From contig VRUL01000005.1 of NCBI GenBank assembly GCA_019456145.1, positions 124,001-188,000 on the forward strand: a DNA stretch of 64,000 nt. Reading direction: 5' to 3'. The notes beneath the pieces are model-generated. The model made no database searches, had not been told where the DNA came from, and saw only the letters and a list, made by a program, of their open reading frames with translations. Below are positions 17,356 through 25,930 of this stretch, piece after piece. The number at the start of each line of letters is the position of its first letter. Positions within the stretch are counted from its first letter, which is position 1. A program made the translations under genes and the position numbers. This DNA comes from Planctomycetota bacterium (GTDB taxonomy: Bacteria > Planctomycetota > Phycisphaerae > Sedimentisphaerales > Anaerobacaceae).

Positions 17356-18657
17356 CTATGGAAACTGCTCCACAGTTACCTGATATATACGCATCAAATC
17401 TTTAGCTGTTTGCTCTACATTGAATTTTTGAATAACTTGTTCTCTGCCTTGTTTCCCCAATTTTCGTGCATATTCAGGGTCAAGCAGTAAAGGCTGCATT
17501 GCAGCGGCCAGGGCCTCAGCATTATTTGGCTCAAATAATACACCACCGCCGGTCATATCCAATAATTCAGGAAATGCACCACTTTTGGGCTCTACTACCG
17601 GCACACCTGCCGCAAGAGCTTCAAGCACGTACAACCCATAAGCGATTGGCCGCTTTTCCGGCACCGACAACAAAGAAAGTGATTGGAAAAACATGAGCTT
17701 GGTATCGCGATCGAAACTCGGCAGAAACTGGACATCATCTATAAAACCACAAGAGGCAAGCTTTTGCCGAATACGATTTATAAATGTTTCGTCATGCCTT
17801 ACCTTACCACCTGCTATCCGAAGCCTGGCTTTCTTCAGGTTCTTATTGCTCTTAAGTATAACAAAAGCATCGACTAACGTATCCAAGCCTCTGTCAGGAC
17901 ACATCCGTGAAAGATAACCGATCGTTGGTATCTTAGGTCCTGCTTGTCGCGATTCGTAACCATCCAACGAAATACCCGAATGCACGACATGCACTCGATC
18001 GGCGCTCAGCTCCAGTCTTTGCTGCATAACAGTTGCAAAATATTTACTGACAGCGATAAATGTGTCAACATCCCTCGAACGCTCTGCAATCATTTGCCAG
18101 GCCTGCTTCGAATACGGCGGTGCCAACCCATCCAGAAAGTCATCTTCATCCTGAAGCAGACATACAATGGGTACACCGAGCTTTGCCTTGATACTTCCGG
18201 CCAGCCCTGTTAGCAGGATATTGGACAGGCACACGACGTCGGGCCTGTTATCCTGTGAGTCCAGCCATTCGATGAGGCGGTTTAGTTCCTTTACCTGTCG
18301 GCCTTGTTCTCCACGCAACATCGATATTGTGGTTTCCGCCAAATCGGCGGCACTTGTCATATTAGATTTTCGGGCCAGCCAGCCAAGGAGTTTCGGTGAG
18401 TCAAAGATACGGTCGAGCCAGCGAGGTGTCTTTCGAAAAATCGCAGATTTCTGCTGAAGGTACACGTTGATCCCACCGAAAAAAATTGGTGCGTTGCATA
18501 CCGGCTCATTTTTATCACCTTGCATCGGTAAATACATAGGAATGATTAAGACATCGTGGCCCAGATTGCGCATCGCTGAAACCAGGGCAGCATCGCGTAC
18601 ACAATTTTCACAATAGAAGCTATCTCCCGTGCCTGGTGTAATATGAACAACTCTCAT
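17356..18657 (-). CDS. glycosyltransferase family 4 protein
   Basis: 433-aa GT-B fold glycosyltransferase. N-terminal Rossmann domain begins MRVVHITPGTGDSFYCENC. The C-terminal donor-binding domain has IGYLSRMCPDRGLDTLVDAF and the acidic/nucleotide region YGLYVLEALAAGVPVVEPKSGAFPEL, where a Glu-x7-Glu arrangement is present. It would transfer a sugar from a nucleotide-sugar to an envelope glycan or lipid. Substrate unknown. It lies between a propeller gene and the ABC transporter, which hints that the exported product is glycosylated or that the glycoconjugate is the cargo. Confidence 0.88.
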   Translation of the reverse strand: MRVVHITPGTGDSFYCENCVRDAALVSAMRNLGHDVLIIPMYLPMQGDKNEPVCNAPIFFGGINVYLQQKSAIFRKTPRWLDRIFDSPKLLGWLARKSNMTSAADLAETTISMLRGEQGRQVKELNRLIEWLDSQDNRPDVVCLSNILLTGLAGSIKAKLGVPIVCLLQDEDDFLDGLAPPYSKQAWQMIAERSRDVDTFIAVSKYFATVMQQRLELSADRVHVVHSGISLDGYESRQAGPKIPTIGYLSRMCPDRGLDTLVDAFVILKSNKNLKKARLRIAGGKVRHDETFINRIRQKLASCGFIDDVQFLPSFDRDTKLMFFQSLSLLSVPEKRPIAYGLYVLEALAAGVPVVEPKSGAFPELLDMTGGGVLFEPNNAEALAAAMQPLLLDPEYARKLGKQGREQVIQKFNVEQTAKDLMRIYQVTVEQFP

Positions 18658-18674
18658 AAATCTGCACTCCGGTT

Positions 18675-19877
18675 CTATTGCTGAGCAGTAAACGCATACA
18701 AATAGCCGTCATTGCTGCCGACAATAACCATTCCGTTAGCAATAGCCGGCGAAGAAGTAACAGGCTGGCCAATCTCGTACGACCAAACTTTGCTGCCATC
18801 GGATAGCCTTATCATATAAAGCCGACCATCTTCTGAGCCGACAATGACTTTGTCTCCACAGATAACAGGAGAACTGTCAACTTCGCCGAGCGTCTGAAAT
18901 GTCCAGAGTGGCTTTCCGTCATCGCGGCCAATGCAATGCACACGATTATCCCGGCATCCGAGCACAATGACGTCCCGGTTAACTGCGGGCGAGGAAAAAA
19001 ACGGAGCTTCTGCGCCGGTATATTTCCACAGGATTTTGCCTGAAGCAATATCTGCGCAGATAAACACATTGTCGTAATTGCCTACATAAATCCGCCCTTC
19101 GAAGATTGCAGCAGAAGCGGCGATGTATGAGCCGGTATCAATTTTCTTAATCATGCTGCCGTCAGTCAGGGACACCACATGAATCTGTGCGTCACAGCCG
19201 CCGAAGGCAACAATACCCTCGCCAACTGCGGGTGAGCCGTTTATATAGTTATCTGTTTCATATTTCCATATCAACTGGCCGTTTGTTGAATCCAGGCAAT
19301 ACATCATATTATCGTAACTGCCGAGGAGTATCCAGGTGCTCCGGCCATCAGGTGAACGGGTCCAGTTGGCGGCTCCAAGTATCTGGCTATCCGTTTCATA
19401 TTTGAACTTAAGCGAGCCGGTTTTTGCGTCAAGTGCATACAGGAAGTTGTCTGATGAGCCCACGAAAACGCAGCCATTAACCACAAGAGGGGTGGCCTCA
19501 ATAAAATCGCCGGTCGGATATTCCCAGACCTTGTGTCCGTTTTCTAAATCGATTGCGTAGACATTCGCGTCCGCCGAGCCGATGAAAACAAGGCCGTCGT
19601 TGATTGCCGGGGATGATTTGATATCTCCGCCTGTTTTGAATTTCCAGATAGGCTGAAGTGAGTCCGGTAAAGTCCCTCTTGCTGTGCCGAGAAGGCTTTG
19701 TCCGCCGCGAAACATAGGCCAATTATTTTGGTCCGGGATCACGACCTGTGATTGGGTTAGCTCTGTTCCGGATTCCTCGTCGCCGGGTTCAGGCCGGTTG
19801 ATTATCATCGTCACGAGGATTAAACACAGGACAACGATGACAGAAACTGCCAAAATAGCTTTATTAACTATCTTCAT
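18675..19877 (-). CDS. PQQ-like beta-propeller protein, first gene of the cluster
   Basis: About 400 aa from ATG 19877 (MKIVNKAIL...); a GTG at 19913 in the same frame is possible but adds a charged leader. Signal-anchor, spacer, N-W-P-M-F-R-G-G, then very regular blades of about 40 residues (VFIGSADANVYAIDLENGHKVW, VFVGSSDNFLYALDAKTG, VIVGSEDGRLYMIRLSDGSKVW, VIVGSNDGYLYAF). This is a clean BamB/PQQ-like eight-blade type, more regular than the other four. It is the promoter-proximal gene of the minus-strand run; a 119-bp gap separates it from the preceding gene. Confidence 0.87.
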   Translation of the reverse strand: MKIVNKAILAVSVIVVLCLILVTMIINRPEPGDEESGTELTQSQVVIPDQNNWPMFRGGQSLLGTARGTLPDSLQPIWKFKTGGDIKSSPAINDGLVFIGSADANVYAIDLENGHKVWEYPTGDFIEATPLVVNGCVFVGSSDNFLYALDAKTGSLKFKYETDSQILGAANWTRSPDGRSTWILLGSYDNMMYCLDSTNGQLIWKYETDNYINGSPAVGEGIVAFGGCDAQIHVVSLTDGSMIKKIDTGSYIAASAAIFEGRIYVGNYDNVFICADIASGKILWKYTGAEAPFFSSPAVNRDVIVLGCRDNRVHCIGRDDGKPLWTFQTLGEVDSSPVICGDKVIVGSEDGRLYMIRLSDGSKVWSYEIGQPVTSSPAIANGMVIVGSNDGYLYAFTAQQ

Positions 19878-19996
19878 AGGTAATTCACGTAGCTGGCGTC
19901 TATAATATCGCACATAAAAACCAGCTTCTAATAATAACGCATTAGCTTTTCATAATCAACAGATGGCTTTTGAACAATATGCATGTAAAGCGGAAC

Positions 19997-20509
19997 TTAT
20001 GTTGATGTAATGATTTCTTCGATGGCCCGCGCGACGATGTAGTCGGGCAGCTTTCCGAGAGCTGGTTCACTCTGGTAAGCAGATATAATGCTTTTATCCG
20101 GGAAGGCGCCGACGTCTTTGATAAGTTCTTTGGCCAGTTCCCTTAATTCTTGCTTGCCAATATGTGTTTGTAGTTTGCCTTGTGCCGCTTGTATTAAAGC
20201 CTCGAATTCAGAGCGGCTGTCGTAGAAGTTAAGTTGTAACTCCAACTCGAAAGCCTGCTTTCTTCTGGTGCTGTCAAAGGTGTATTGAATGCCGATTGGA
20301 TTGTACATTTCTATCCGTTCAACGACAAAGGCCAGACAGGCATCTCTGTATGCATCGAATTTTTCCTGGTCGATGCTGCCAAAGTCGTGGTTTGCGAACT
20401 CGTCTTGCAGGAACTTTTCTATTTTCGCGGTCAAGAGGTCCTTATTTGCTTCCAGCCTGTCATGCAGGGCTTCATAGTATGCGTTCAGGAGTAATTTTAT
20501 TTCACTCAT
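19997..20509 (-). CDS. uncharacterised 170-aa protein
   Basis: Soluble, mostly helical, acidic protein with no signal peptide. I do not recognise a family. N-terminus SEIKLLLNAYYEALHDRLEANKD and a central FDAYRDACLAFVVERIEMYN look like amphipathic helices; there are no conserved Cys/His clusters. The start has a plausible purine-rich AGATAAAAGATG context. It stands between the redox cluster and mtaB in the same direction, with gaps of about 119 and 180 bases, so it may be a separate unit. Confidence 0.65.
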   Translation of the reverse strand: MSEIKLLLNAYYEALHDRLEANKDLLTAKIEKFLQDEFANHDFGSIDQEKFDAYRDACLAFVVERIEMYNPIGIQYTFDSTRRKQAFELELQLNFYDSRSEFEALIQAAQGKLQTHIGKQELRELAKELIKDVGAFPDKSIISAYQSEPALGKLPDYIVARAIEEIITST

Positions 20510-20692
20510 CTTTTATCTATCCAAATTCTGGTACAGGTATTCAATTGAATCATTTAATTATATTATGGGTAACTCTTTGATAATACGGTCGCAGCAGTTG
20601 GGAGTGGCAGAGGTGTACGATGTTAAAACAAGGTCAAAAAAAACTCGTTTTTATATAATATTTTGTGAATATTTCCAAATTTTTCTTAAATT

Positions 20693-22039
20693 TTAGCCGT
20701 TTTTTTGGCTGTCAAGTTTGCCGATCAGACGATTTTCAGCATTTCGGATCAATTTCAACCTTATAAGCTGATTTTTTTCCAGTTTTTTTGCCTCTTTTTC
20801 GAGATAGACCATAAAATATCTTTCGCTTCGACCGTAGGGAGGCTGATTGCTGTTTTCGGTTAAAACCGTGGCGAATTCTCCAATAAATTGCTGACGAAAT
20901 TTGCAGGCTAAATCTATGTTCAAATCGTACAATGTTTGTACTCTCTTCTTTATAATCCTATTATCTACAGTATGTTGCATATTTGCAGCGGCGGTGCCTT
21001 TACGTGGTGAGAAGCTGAAAATGTGCATTTTTGCAAAGCCGATGTCTTTGGCCAAATTTACAGTCTGATTAAAATCATCATCGGTCTCGCCGGGAAAACC
21101 GACGATTATATCAGTAGTTATGGCGGGCCTGTCGAGCTGGGATTTAATTGACTTGACCTTATCTCTAAATTCTTCGGCTTCGTATTGTCGGCCCATCTTT
21201 TTCAGGATTGTACTTGAACCTGACTGAAGTGATAAATGCAGATGTGGCATGATGTTACGGTTTCTGGTGAATGTATCAAGTAAACGGGGCGTTACGTCAG
21301 CCGGCTCCAGCGAACTCAGCCTTATCCTTGCAAGTTTTGGTATTTTGGCCATTTTATCGAGTAATTCGGGCAATTTGTCATTTTGTTGACTTGGCCAGTT
21401 TTTTCGTCTGACGCTTTTTTGGCCATAAGCTCCGAGAAATATTCCGGTTAAAACGATTTCTTTATGTCCTGCTGTGACAAGTGCTTGCGCCTCTTCGAGA
21501 ACAGTTTCGAGCGGCTTACTGTGGACAAAGGGGCGTGTTTTAGGTACAATACAGTAGGAACAATATCCGTCGCAGCCATCTTGAATCTTTAGAAAGGCCC
21601 TGGTATGGCCTTTGAAGGTGGTTAAATGTGGCAGTTTTGACTGATTAATCCAGTTGTTTTTGCTGGATTGAAGGCCTTGGGAACCGGAGGAAGCGGTTTT
21701 GGAGCCCACTACTTGAGCTAAAGTGGCAGCAAGGCTTTCTCGATGATTAATAAGAAGGACTTTTTCACCCAGATTGCTTAGTTCGCCGATTTGTACCGTA
21801 GGCAGGCAGCCAGAGACAACTATAACGGCGTCAGGATTTAGCTTTTGGGCTTTTCGGATACGTTGACGGCTTTTTGCTGATGCGGTATGAGTTACACAAC
21901 AGGTATTGATAACAGCCAGGTCGGATTTTTCGGTCTTTTCGGCCTTACTGAGTCCGAGTTGTTCGAGCCACTGGCGAACCTGCTGACTTTCGTATTGGTT
22001 GACTTTGCAGCCAAGAGTATTTATGGAAAAAGTTCTCAT
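20693..22039 (-). CDS. mtaB: MtaB, tRNA t6A37 methylthiotransferase
   Basis: 448-aa radical-SAM methylthiotransferase converting t6A37 to ms2t6A37 in tRNAs that decode ANN codons. The N-terminal UPF0004 domain has the three auxiliary-cluster cysteines C11, C47 and C78. The radical-SAM cysteines are C156, C160 and C163 in GCDGYCSYCIVP. A C-terminal TRAM-like region follows. The GCKVNQYES N-terminal signature favours MtaB over MiaB or RimO. Full length. Divergent from the pilM gene across 116 bp. Confidence 0.93.
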   Translation of the reverse strand: MRTFSINTLGCKVNQYESQQVRQWLEQLGLSKAEKTEKSDLAVINTCCVTHTASAKSRQRIRKAQKLNPDAVIVVSGCLPTVQIGELSNLGEKVLLINHRESLAATLAQVVGSKTASSGSQGLQSSKNNWINQSKLPHLTTFKGHTRAFLKIQDGCDGYCSYCIVPKTRPFVHSKPLETVLEEAQALVTAGHKEIVLTGIFLGAYGQKSVRRKNWPSQQNDKLPELLDKMAKIPKLARIRLSSLEPADVTPRLLDTFTRNRNIMPHLHLSLQSGSSTILKKMGRQYEAEEFRDKVKSIKSQLDRPAITTDIIVGFPGETDDDFNQTVNLAKDIGFAKMHIFSFSPRKGTAAANMQHTVDNRIIKKRVQTLYDLNIDLACKFRQQFIGEFATVLTENSNQPPYGRSERYFMVYLEKEAKKLEKNQLIRLKLIRNAENRLIGKLDSQKNG

Positions 22040-22155
22040 AATAAGGTATAATATATCTGTTCAAAAGGATTTACAAGCTGATTGAGTCCATAGTTGGTAG
22101 TTCATAGATAACAGGACTCATAGGTATGGATTAAAAACTACATGGGAGATTTGTT

Positions 22156-24498
22156 ATGGCGTCGAAATCCAATGCGGTTTGGGCGATAGATATAGGCAGT
22201 AATTCGCTGAAAGCATTGCACTTAAGCGCTGAGGGCGACATTGTCGAGGTGATCGGCTTCGACCATATCCAGCATGGAAAAGTTGTTACCGGAGCTGGAG
22301 TAAGGCCTGCTGAGAGGGACGAACTGGTTGCATTAAGTTTTCGTCAGTTTGTAGAGCAAAACAATCTGGGCAAAGATGATGTAATAATTTCTGTTCCAAG
22401 CCAGAATAGTTTTGCCCGTTTTGTGAATCTTCCGCCTGTGGAAGAGAAGCGGATTCCTGAGATCGTTAAGTTCGAAGCAGTTCAACAGATTCCTTTTGAC
22501 ATCAATGATGTACAGTGGGACTGGCAGTTGATGGCCGAGACAGAAGGCGCTGAAAAGAGGGTGGGCATATTTGCTATAAAGAATGAAGTTGTCAATTCTG
22601 CGCTCGAGCATTTTAGCAGAGAAAATATACAGGTTGGCTACGTTCAGATGGCACCGATGGCTCTTTATAACTACGTGCTGTACGACCGTGATGATTTGCT
22701 CGATTCCGATAATGAAGCTACGATAGTTCTCAACATAGGTGCGGAAAACACAGATTTAGTTGTATGTACAGGCTCGACGGTTTGGCAAAGATGTATTCTT
22801 ATAGGAGGTAATGCCTTTACAAGGGCGATCTCGGATACATTTAAACTTAATTTTGAAAAAGCTGAGAAACTAAAACGTACGGCTCCAATGAGCAAATATG
22901 CCCGGCAGATATTCCAGGCGATGAGGCCTGTCTTTACTGATTTGGCCACTGAAATTCAGCGGTCACTCGGCTTTTACAGGACTTCCAACCCGAACACTAA
23001 ATTGTCGAAGATTATTGCTCTCGGTGGCGGGACGAAGATGCGTGGGCTGCTCAAGTATCTGCAGCAGACAGTGGAAATACCTGTTGAGAGGCCGGATTCA
23101 TTTAAGAAGCTTGTGATAAGCTCAAGTGTGTCGGCAGCAAAATTTCACGAGAATGTTAACGATTTTGGTATTGTTTATGGACTTGGTTTGCAGGGCTTGG
23201 ATCTGGGCAGGATAGAAAGCAACCTGCTGCCACGTGGTGTTGCGCGATCGATGGCGTGGGCAAGTAAAGCCAGGTACTTCACTGCTGCGGCGAGTTTGAT
23301 CCTGTTGGTGTCGGTTCTGGCCTTTGCAAGAACACTTTTCGACAAGGCAACCTATAATGATAAAGCAGGTATTCGGGATGAAATCAGCGTGATTCTTGAT
23401 GATGCCAGGCAGGCCCAAAGCAAGACCGAAGCTGAAAGAAAAGCAGGTTCGGGCTATGAAGCGATGATACTAAAGGAATTTGAAGTTTTTAATAATCGCG
23501 ATGTTGTTCCGCTATTGACAGAAATCTTAGTTTCATCCTTGCCGAACGAAGAAAACAATCCGGAACAGAGTGCGCTTTATTCTGCTTTTGTCAGCGGTGA
23601 TGTAGAAACGGTTTTGAAGACTCCCCGCAAGGAGCGAAAACAGATATTCATAACGGATATGAAGATTTACTTTGAAGATGATGTTAACGGTGCGGTTTTT
23701 GAGAGTATAACCGATCAGTATAGTGGGAATTATGAAAGAAGACGTGATCGTTCACAATACTATGGTATGGGGGGGCAACCAGGCGTTAGTGCCGTGCAGC
23801 AAGGCGAACCGGGTTTTTTAGTAACAATAGTGGGGTACAGCCCCTATAAAAACATAGATAACTTGCTGGACCCGGCGGGAGTTGAAGATAATCCGGATGA
23901 GTGGGGATTTATTACTCGATTGGCGCATCTTGACGATATTGTTGATGGGAACAGTCCGTTCACACTGTACAAGAAAACCGGAGGTGACAAACACTTCAAG
24001 TTGGAAACTGATGATGTCGAAGCCCGTCAAGAGCTTAGTGGAATTGATGCTAAGAATATATTCAGAGGGATAGGTGTTGAGGATATCCGATTTGAAAAAG
24101 TGAGAATGGCAAGAGCGGGAATGACAAGGCCACTAATGACAAACTCAAGCATGATAATGGACTTAGAAGGTGGAAGGATTGGTATGCGGGTTTTGATTGA
24201 CCCTATGACAAAGGAAATTATCAGTAAGGTTGCCGAGTTGGACGAGGACGGGAAAGATAAACTCGACAGCAGAGGAAAACCTATTTATATAATTAATGAC
24301 CATTGGTTCGTGCTGAATGTTAAATTTACGTGGAAAGATCCGTCGAAGCCGTCTGTCGCGGCAGTTTCAGCAATGCCTGTTGATTATGGTAGTATGTCGG
24401 GTGCGCCTGCGGTGCCAGGAAGTGGGACTGCGGGGCGAAGGCGGGATGATGTTGGGAGAACTGAGAGTGAGAGAATCAGCCTTGATGGTTTAAGATAG
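22156..24498 (+). CDS. pilM: PilM-PilN fusion, type IV pilus-like assembly protein
   Basis: 780 aa. Residues 1-350 are the actin-like PilM fold (phosphate loop IDIGSNSLKA at 11-20, VLNIGAENTDLVV at 191-203, IIALGGGTKMRGL at 286-298). Residues 356-360 read NLLPR, the short PilN motif that normally inserts into PilM, followed by a transmembrane helix (374-392) and about 390 extracytoplasmic residues, some low in complexity. So PilM appears fused to a PilN-like partner, with the docking motif in cis. SD GGGAG precedes the ATG. It is followed by a PilO-like gene and a third membrane gene, forming the inner-membrane alignment complex of a type IV pilus or type II secretion-like machine. No secretin or ATPase gene is nearby. 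Confidence 0.85.
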   Translation: MASKSNAVWAIDIGSNSLKALHLSAEGDIVEVIGFDHIQHGKVVTGAGVRPAERDELVALSFRQFVEQNNLGKDDVIISVPSQNSFARFVNLPPVEEKRIPEIVKFEAVQQIPFDINDVQWDWQLMAETEGAEKRVGIFAIKNEVVNSALEHFSRENIQVGYVQMAPMALYNYVLYDRDDLLDSDNEATIVLNIGAENTDLVVCTGSTVWQRCILIGGNAFTRAISDTFKLNFEKAEKLKRTAPMSKYARQIFQAMRPVFTDLATEIQRSLGFYRTSNPNTKLSKIIALGGGTKMRGLLKYLQQTVEIPVERPDSFKKLVISSSVSAAKFHENVNDFGIVYGLGLQGLDLGRIESNLLPRGVARSMAWASKARYFTAAASLILLVSVLAFARTLFDKATYNDKAGIRDEISVILDDARQAQSKTEAERKAGSGYEAMILKEFEVFNNRDVVPLLTEILVSSLPNEENNPEQSALYSAFVSGDVETVLKTPRKERKQIFITDMKIYFEDDVNGAVFESITDQYSGNYERRRDRSQYYGMGGQPGVSAVQQGEPGFLVTIVGYSPYKNIDNLLDPAGVEDNPDEWGFITRLAHLDDIVDGNSPFTLYKKTGGDKHFKLETDDVEARQELSGIDAKNIFRGIGVEDIRFEKVRMARAGMTRPLMTNSSMIMDLEGGRIGMRVLIDPMTKEIISKVAELDEDGKDKLDSRGKPIYIINDHWFVLNVKFTWKDPSKPSVAAVSAMPVDYGSMSGAPAVPGSGTAGRRRDDVGRTESERISLDGLR

Positions 24499-24593
24499 CG
24501 CAGTTGCAGTGAGCGTGGTTGCGCGATTGTTTCAGGAAATGACGTTAGGCAGTGATAATAAATCGAAAGAGCGAAACAGATTAGTGAGCTAAA

Positions 24594-25895
24594 ATGGATA
24601 TCCCTCAACTTAAAGATATTATACAAAAGCTGAGTGTTTTTAAGAGACACTCATCGCTGTTTGTACCGGGTATTATAGGGCTGGTTGGTGTGCTTCTTTT
24701 TGTACCTGCCCAATTGATGAGCAGTAAACTCAAGGCGCAGATTTCCGAAAAAAGTGTTATGAACAGGAGTAGACAAATTACGTCCTTGAAAAAAAATACC
24801 ACCGCCAGGGACCAATGGAAAGTAGAGAAAGAGCGTCTGCAGGCATATCAAAATGATGCTAATCAAATATCGCTTTTAGCCAAAGAACTTTCACAAAGAC
24901 AGTTATTAAGCGATAAGATATTTCCTAAGCCAAAGGATGCTTCAACATTACTCTTCAAGGGATTCGGTCAGTTGTATCGGAGCGGAGTGGATGAGCAACT
25001 TAAGGGTTTAAATGCCGGTGAATGTCCCACAAAGGCGGAGTTGGAAAGAAGCCTGGGGGGCTTATCCGTCAGTGGATCTCGCAGGATTAACCGCTCAAAT
25101 CGGAGTGCTTTGAGCGGAGCTGGTACTGAGATAAGAGATGCCCTTTGCCGATCGAAAGCGGAGTCTTCTCGTATTTATTGCTATCCTGCTGATTTGAGCG
25201 GATACGAATTCTGGGGCGAATATAAGTATGCCGGGACACCAGAGGCAATTAAGGATTGCTGGTATTATCAGTCAGCTTACTGGATAATCGAAGATATTAT
25301 CGATACGATAGATGTTATGAATTCGGGTTCTAAAAGTGTTTTCGAATCGCTGGTGAAACGGCTTCTTGACGTAAGCTTCGATACAAGTTTGGATAGGAAC
25401 TCTAGGTCCGGAAAAAGAACCACAGTTGGTCAACCTACTTACGTTCTTACAACTCTGGATGGACTTGCGGTATCATACACAGGTCGGGTATGTAATGATG
25501 CTATTGATGTTGTGCATTTTAATGTTCGTGTTATAGTAAGTACGAAAGCGGTTTTACGGTTTATGCAGCAGTTGTGCAGCGCCAAGCGGCATATAATTCG
25601 TGAATCGAGCGGGCAGATAGAGGCCCCAAGATACGCAAAGCATAATCAGATAACGATTTTAGAAAGTAAGATTTCGTCGATTGACCGACAAGATGAAACT
25701 CACAATCTCTACCGTTATGGTGAGGATGCTGGGGTAGAATTGGATTTAATTTGCGAATATATCTTTAGCAAAAAGGGCTACGATGAGATTAAGCCGGAAT
25801 CGGTAAAGAAATCACAGATAATCCCGACTATACCGGGATTCATGGATCCGAGAACCGCCCCTGTTTCGCCGGGTGGAAGACCTGCAACGAGGTAA
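24594..25895 (+). CDS. PilO-like inner-membrane protein
   Basis: 433 aa. A short cytoplasmic N-terminus, one transmembrane helix (about 22-42), a coiled-coil-like stretch (about 45-105) and a periplasmic domain. This is the PilO/Amuc_1100-like topology expected after PilM and PilN. The periplasmic part is longer than ordinary PilO (about 200 aa) and I cannot align it confidently. It starts 95 bases after the fused pilM-N stop. Function inferred from position and topology. Confidence 0.65.
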   Translation: MDIPQLKDIIQKLSVFKRHSSLFVPGIIGLVGVLLFVPAQLMSSKLKAQISEKSVMNRSRQITSLKKNTTARDQWKVEKERLQAYQNDANQISLLAKELSQRQLLSDKIFPKPKDASTLLFKGFGQLYRSGVDEQLKGLNAGECPTKAELERSLGGLSVSGSRRINRSNRSALSGAGTEIRDALCRSKAESSRIYCYPADLSGYEFWGEYKYAGTPEAIKDCWYYQSAYWIIEDIIDTIDVMNSGSKSVFESLVKRLLDVSFDTSLDRNSRSGKRTTVGQPTYVLTTLDGLAVSYTGRVCNDAIDVVHFNVRVIVSTKAVLRFMQQLCSAKRHIIRESSGQIEAPRYAKHNQITILESKISSIDRQDETHNLYRYGEDAGVELDLICEYIFSKKGYDEIKPESVKKSQIIPTIPGFMDPRTAPVSPGGRPATR

Positions 25896-25930
25896 GAAAT
25901 TAAAAGATAAAAATATTCTAAGGTGTAGAA

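Noticed and set aside
1-19877. True PQQ-dependent alcohol dehydrogenases
   Set aside because: The propellers lack visible heme c motifs and are 400-460 aa (or have separate anchors); PQQ binding cannot be supported from sequence.
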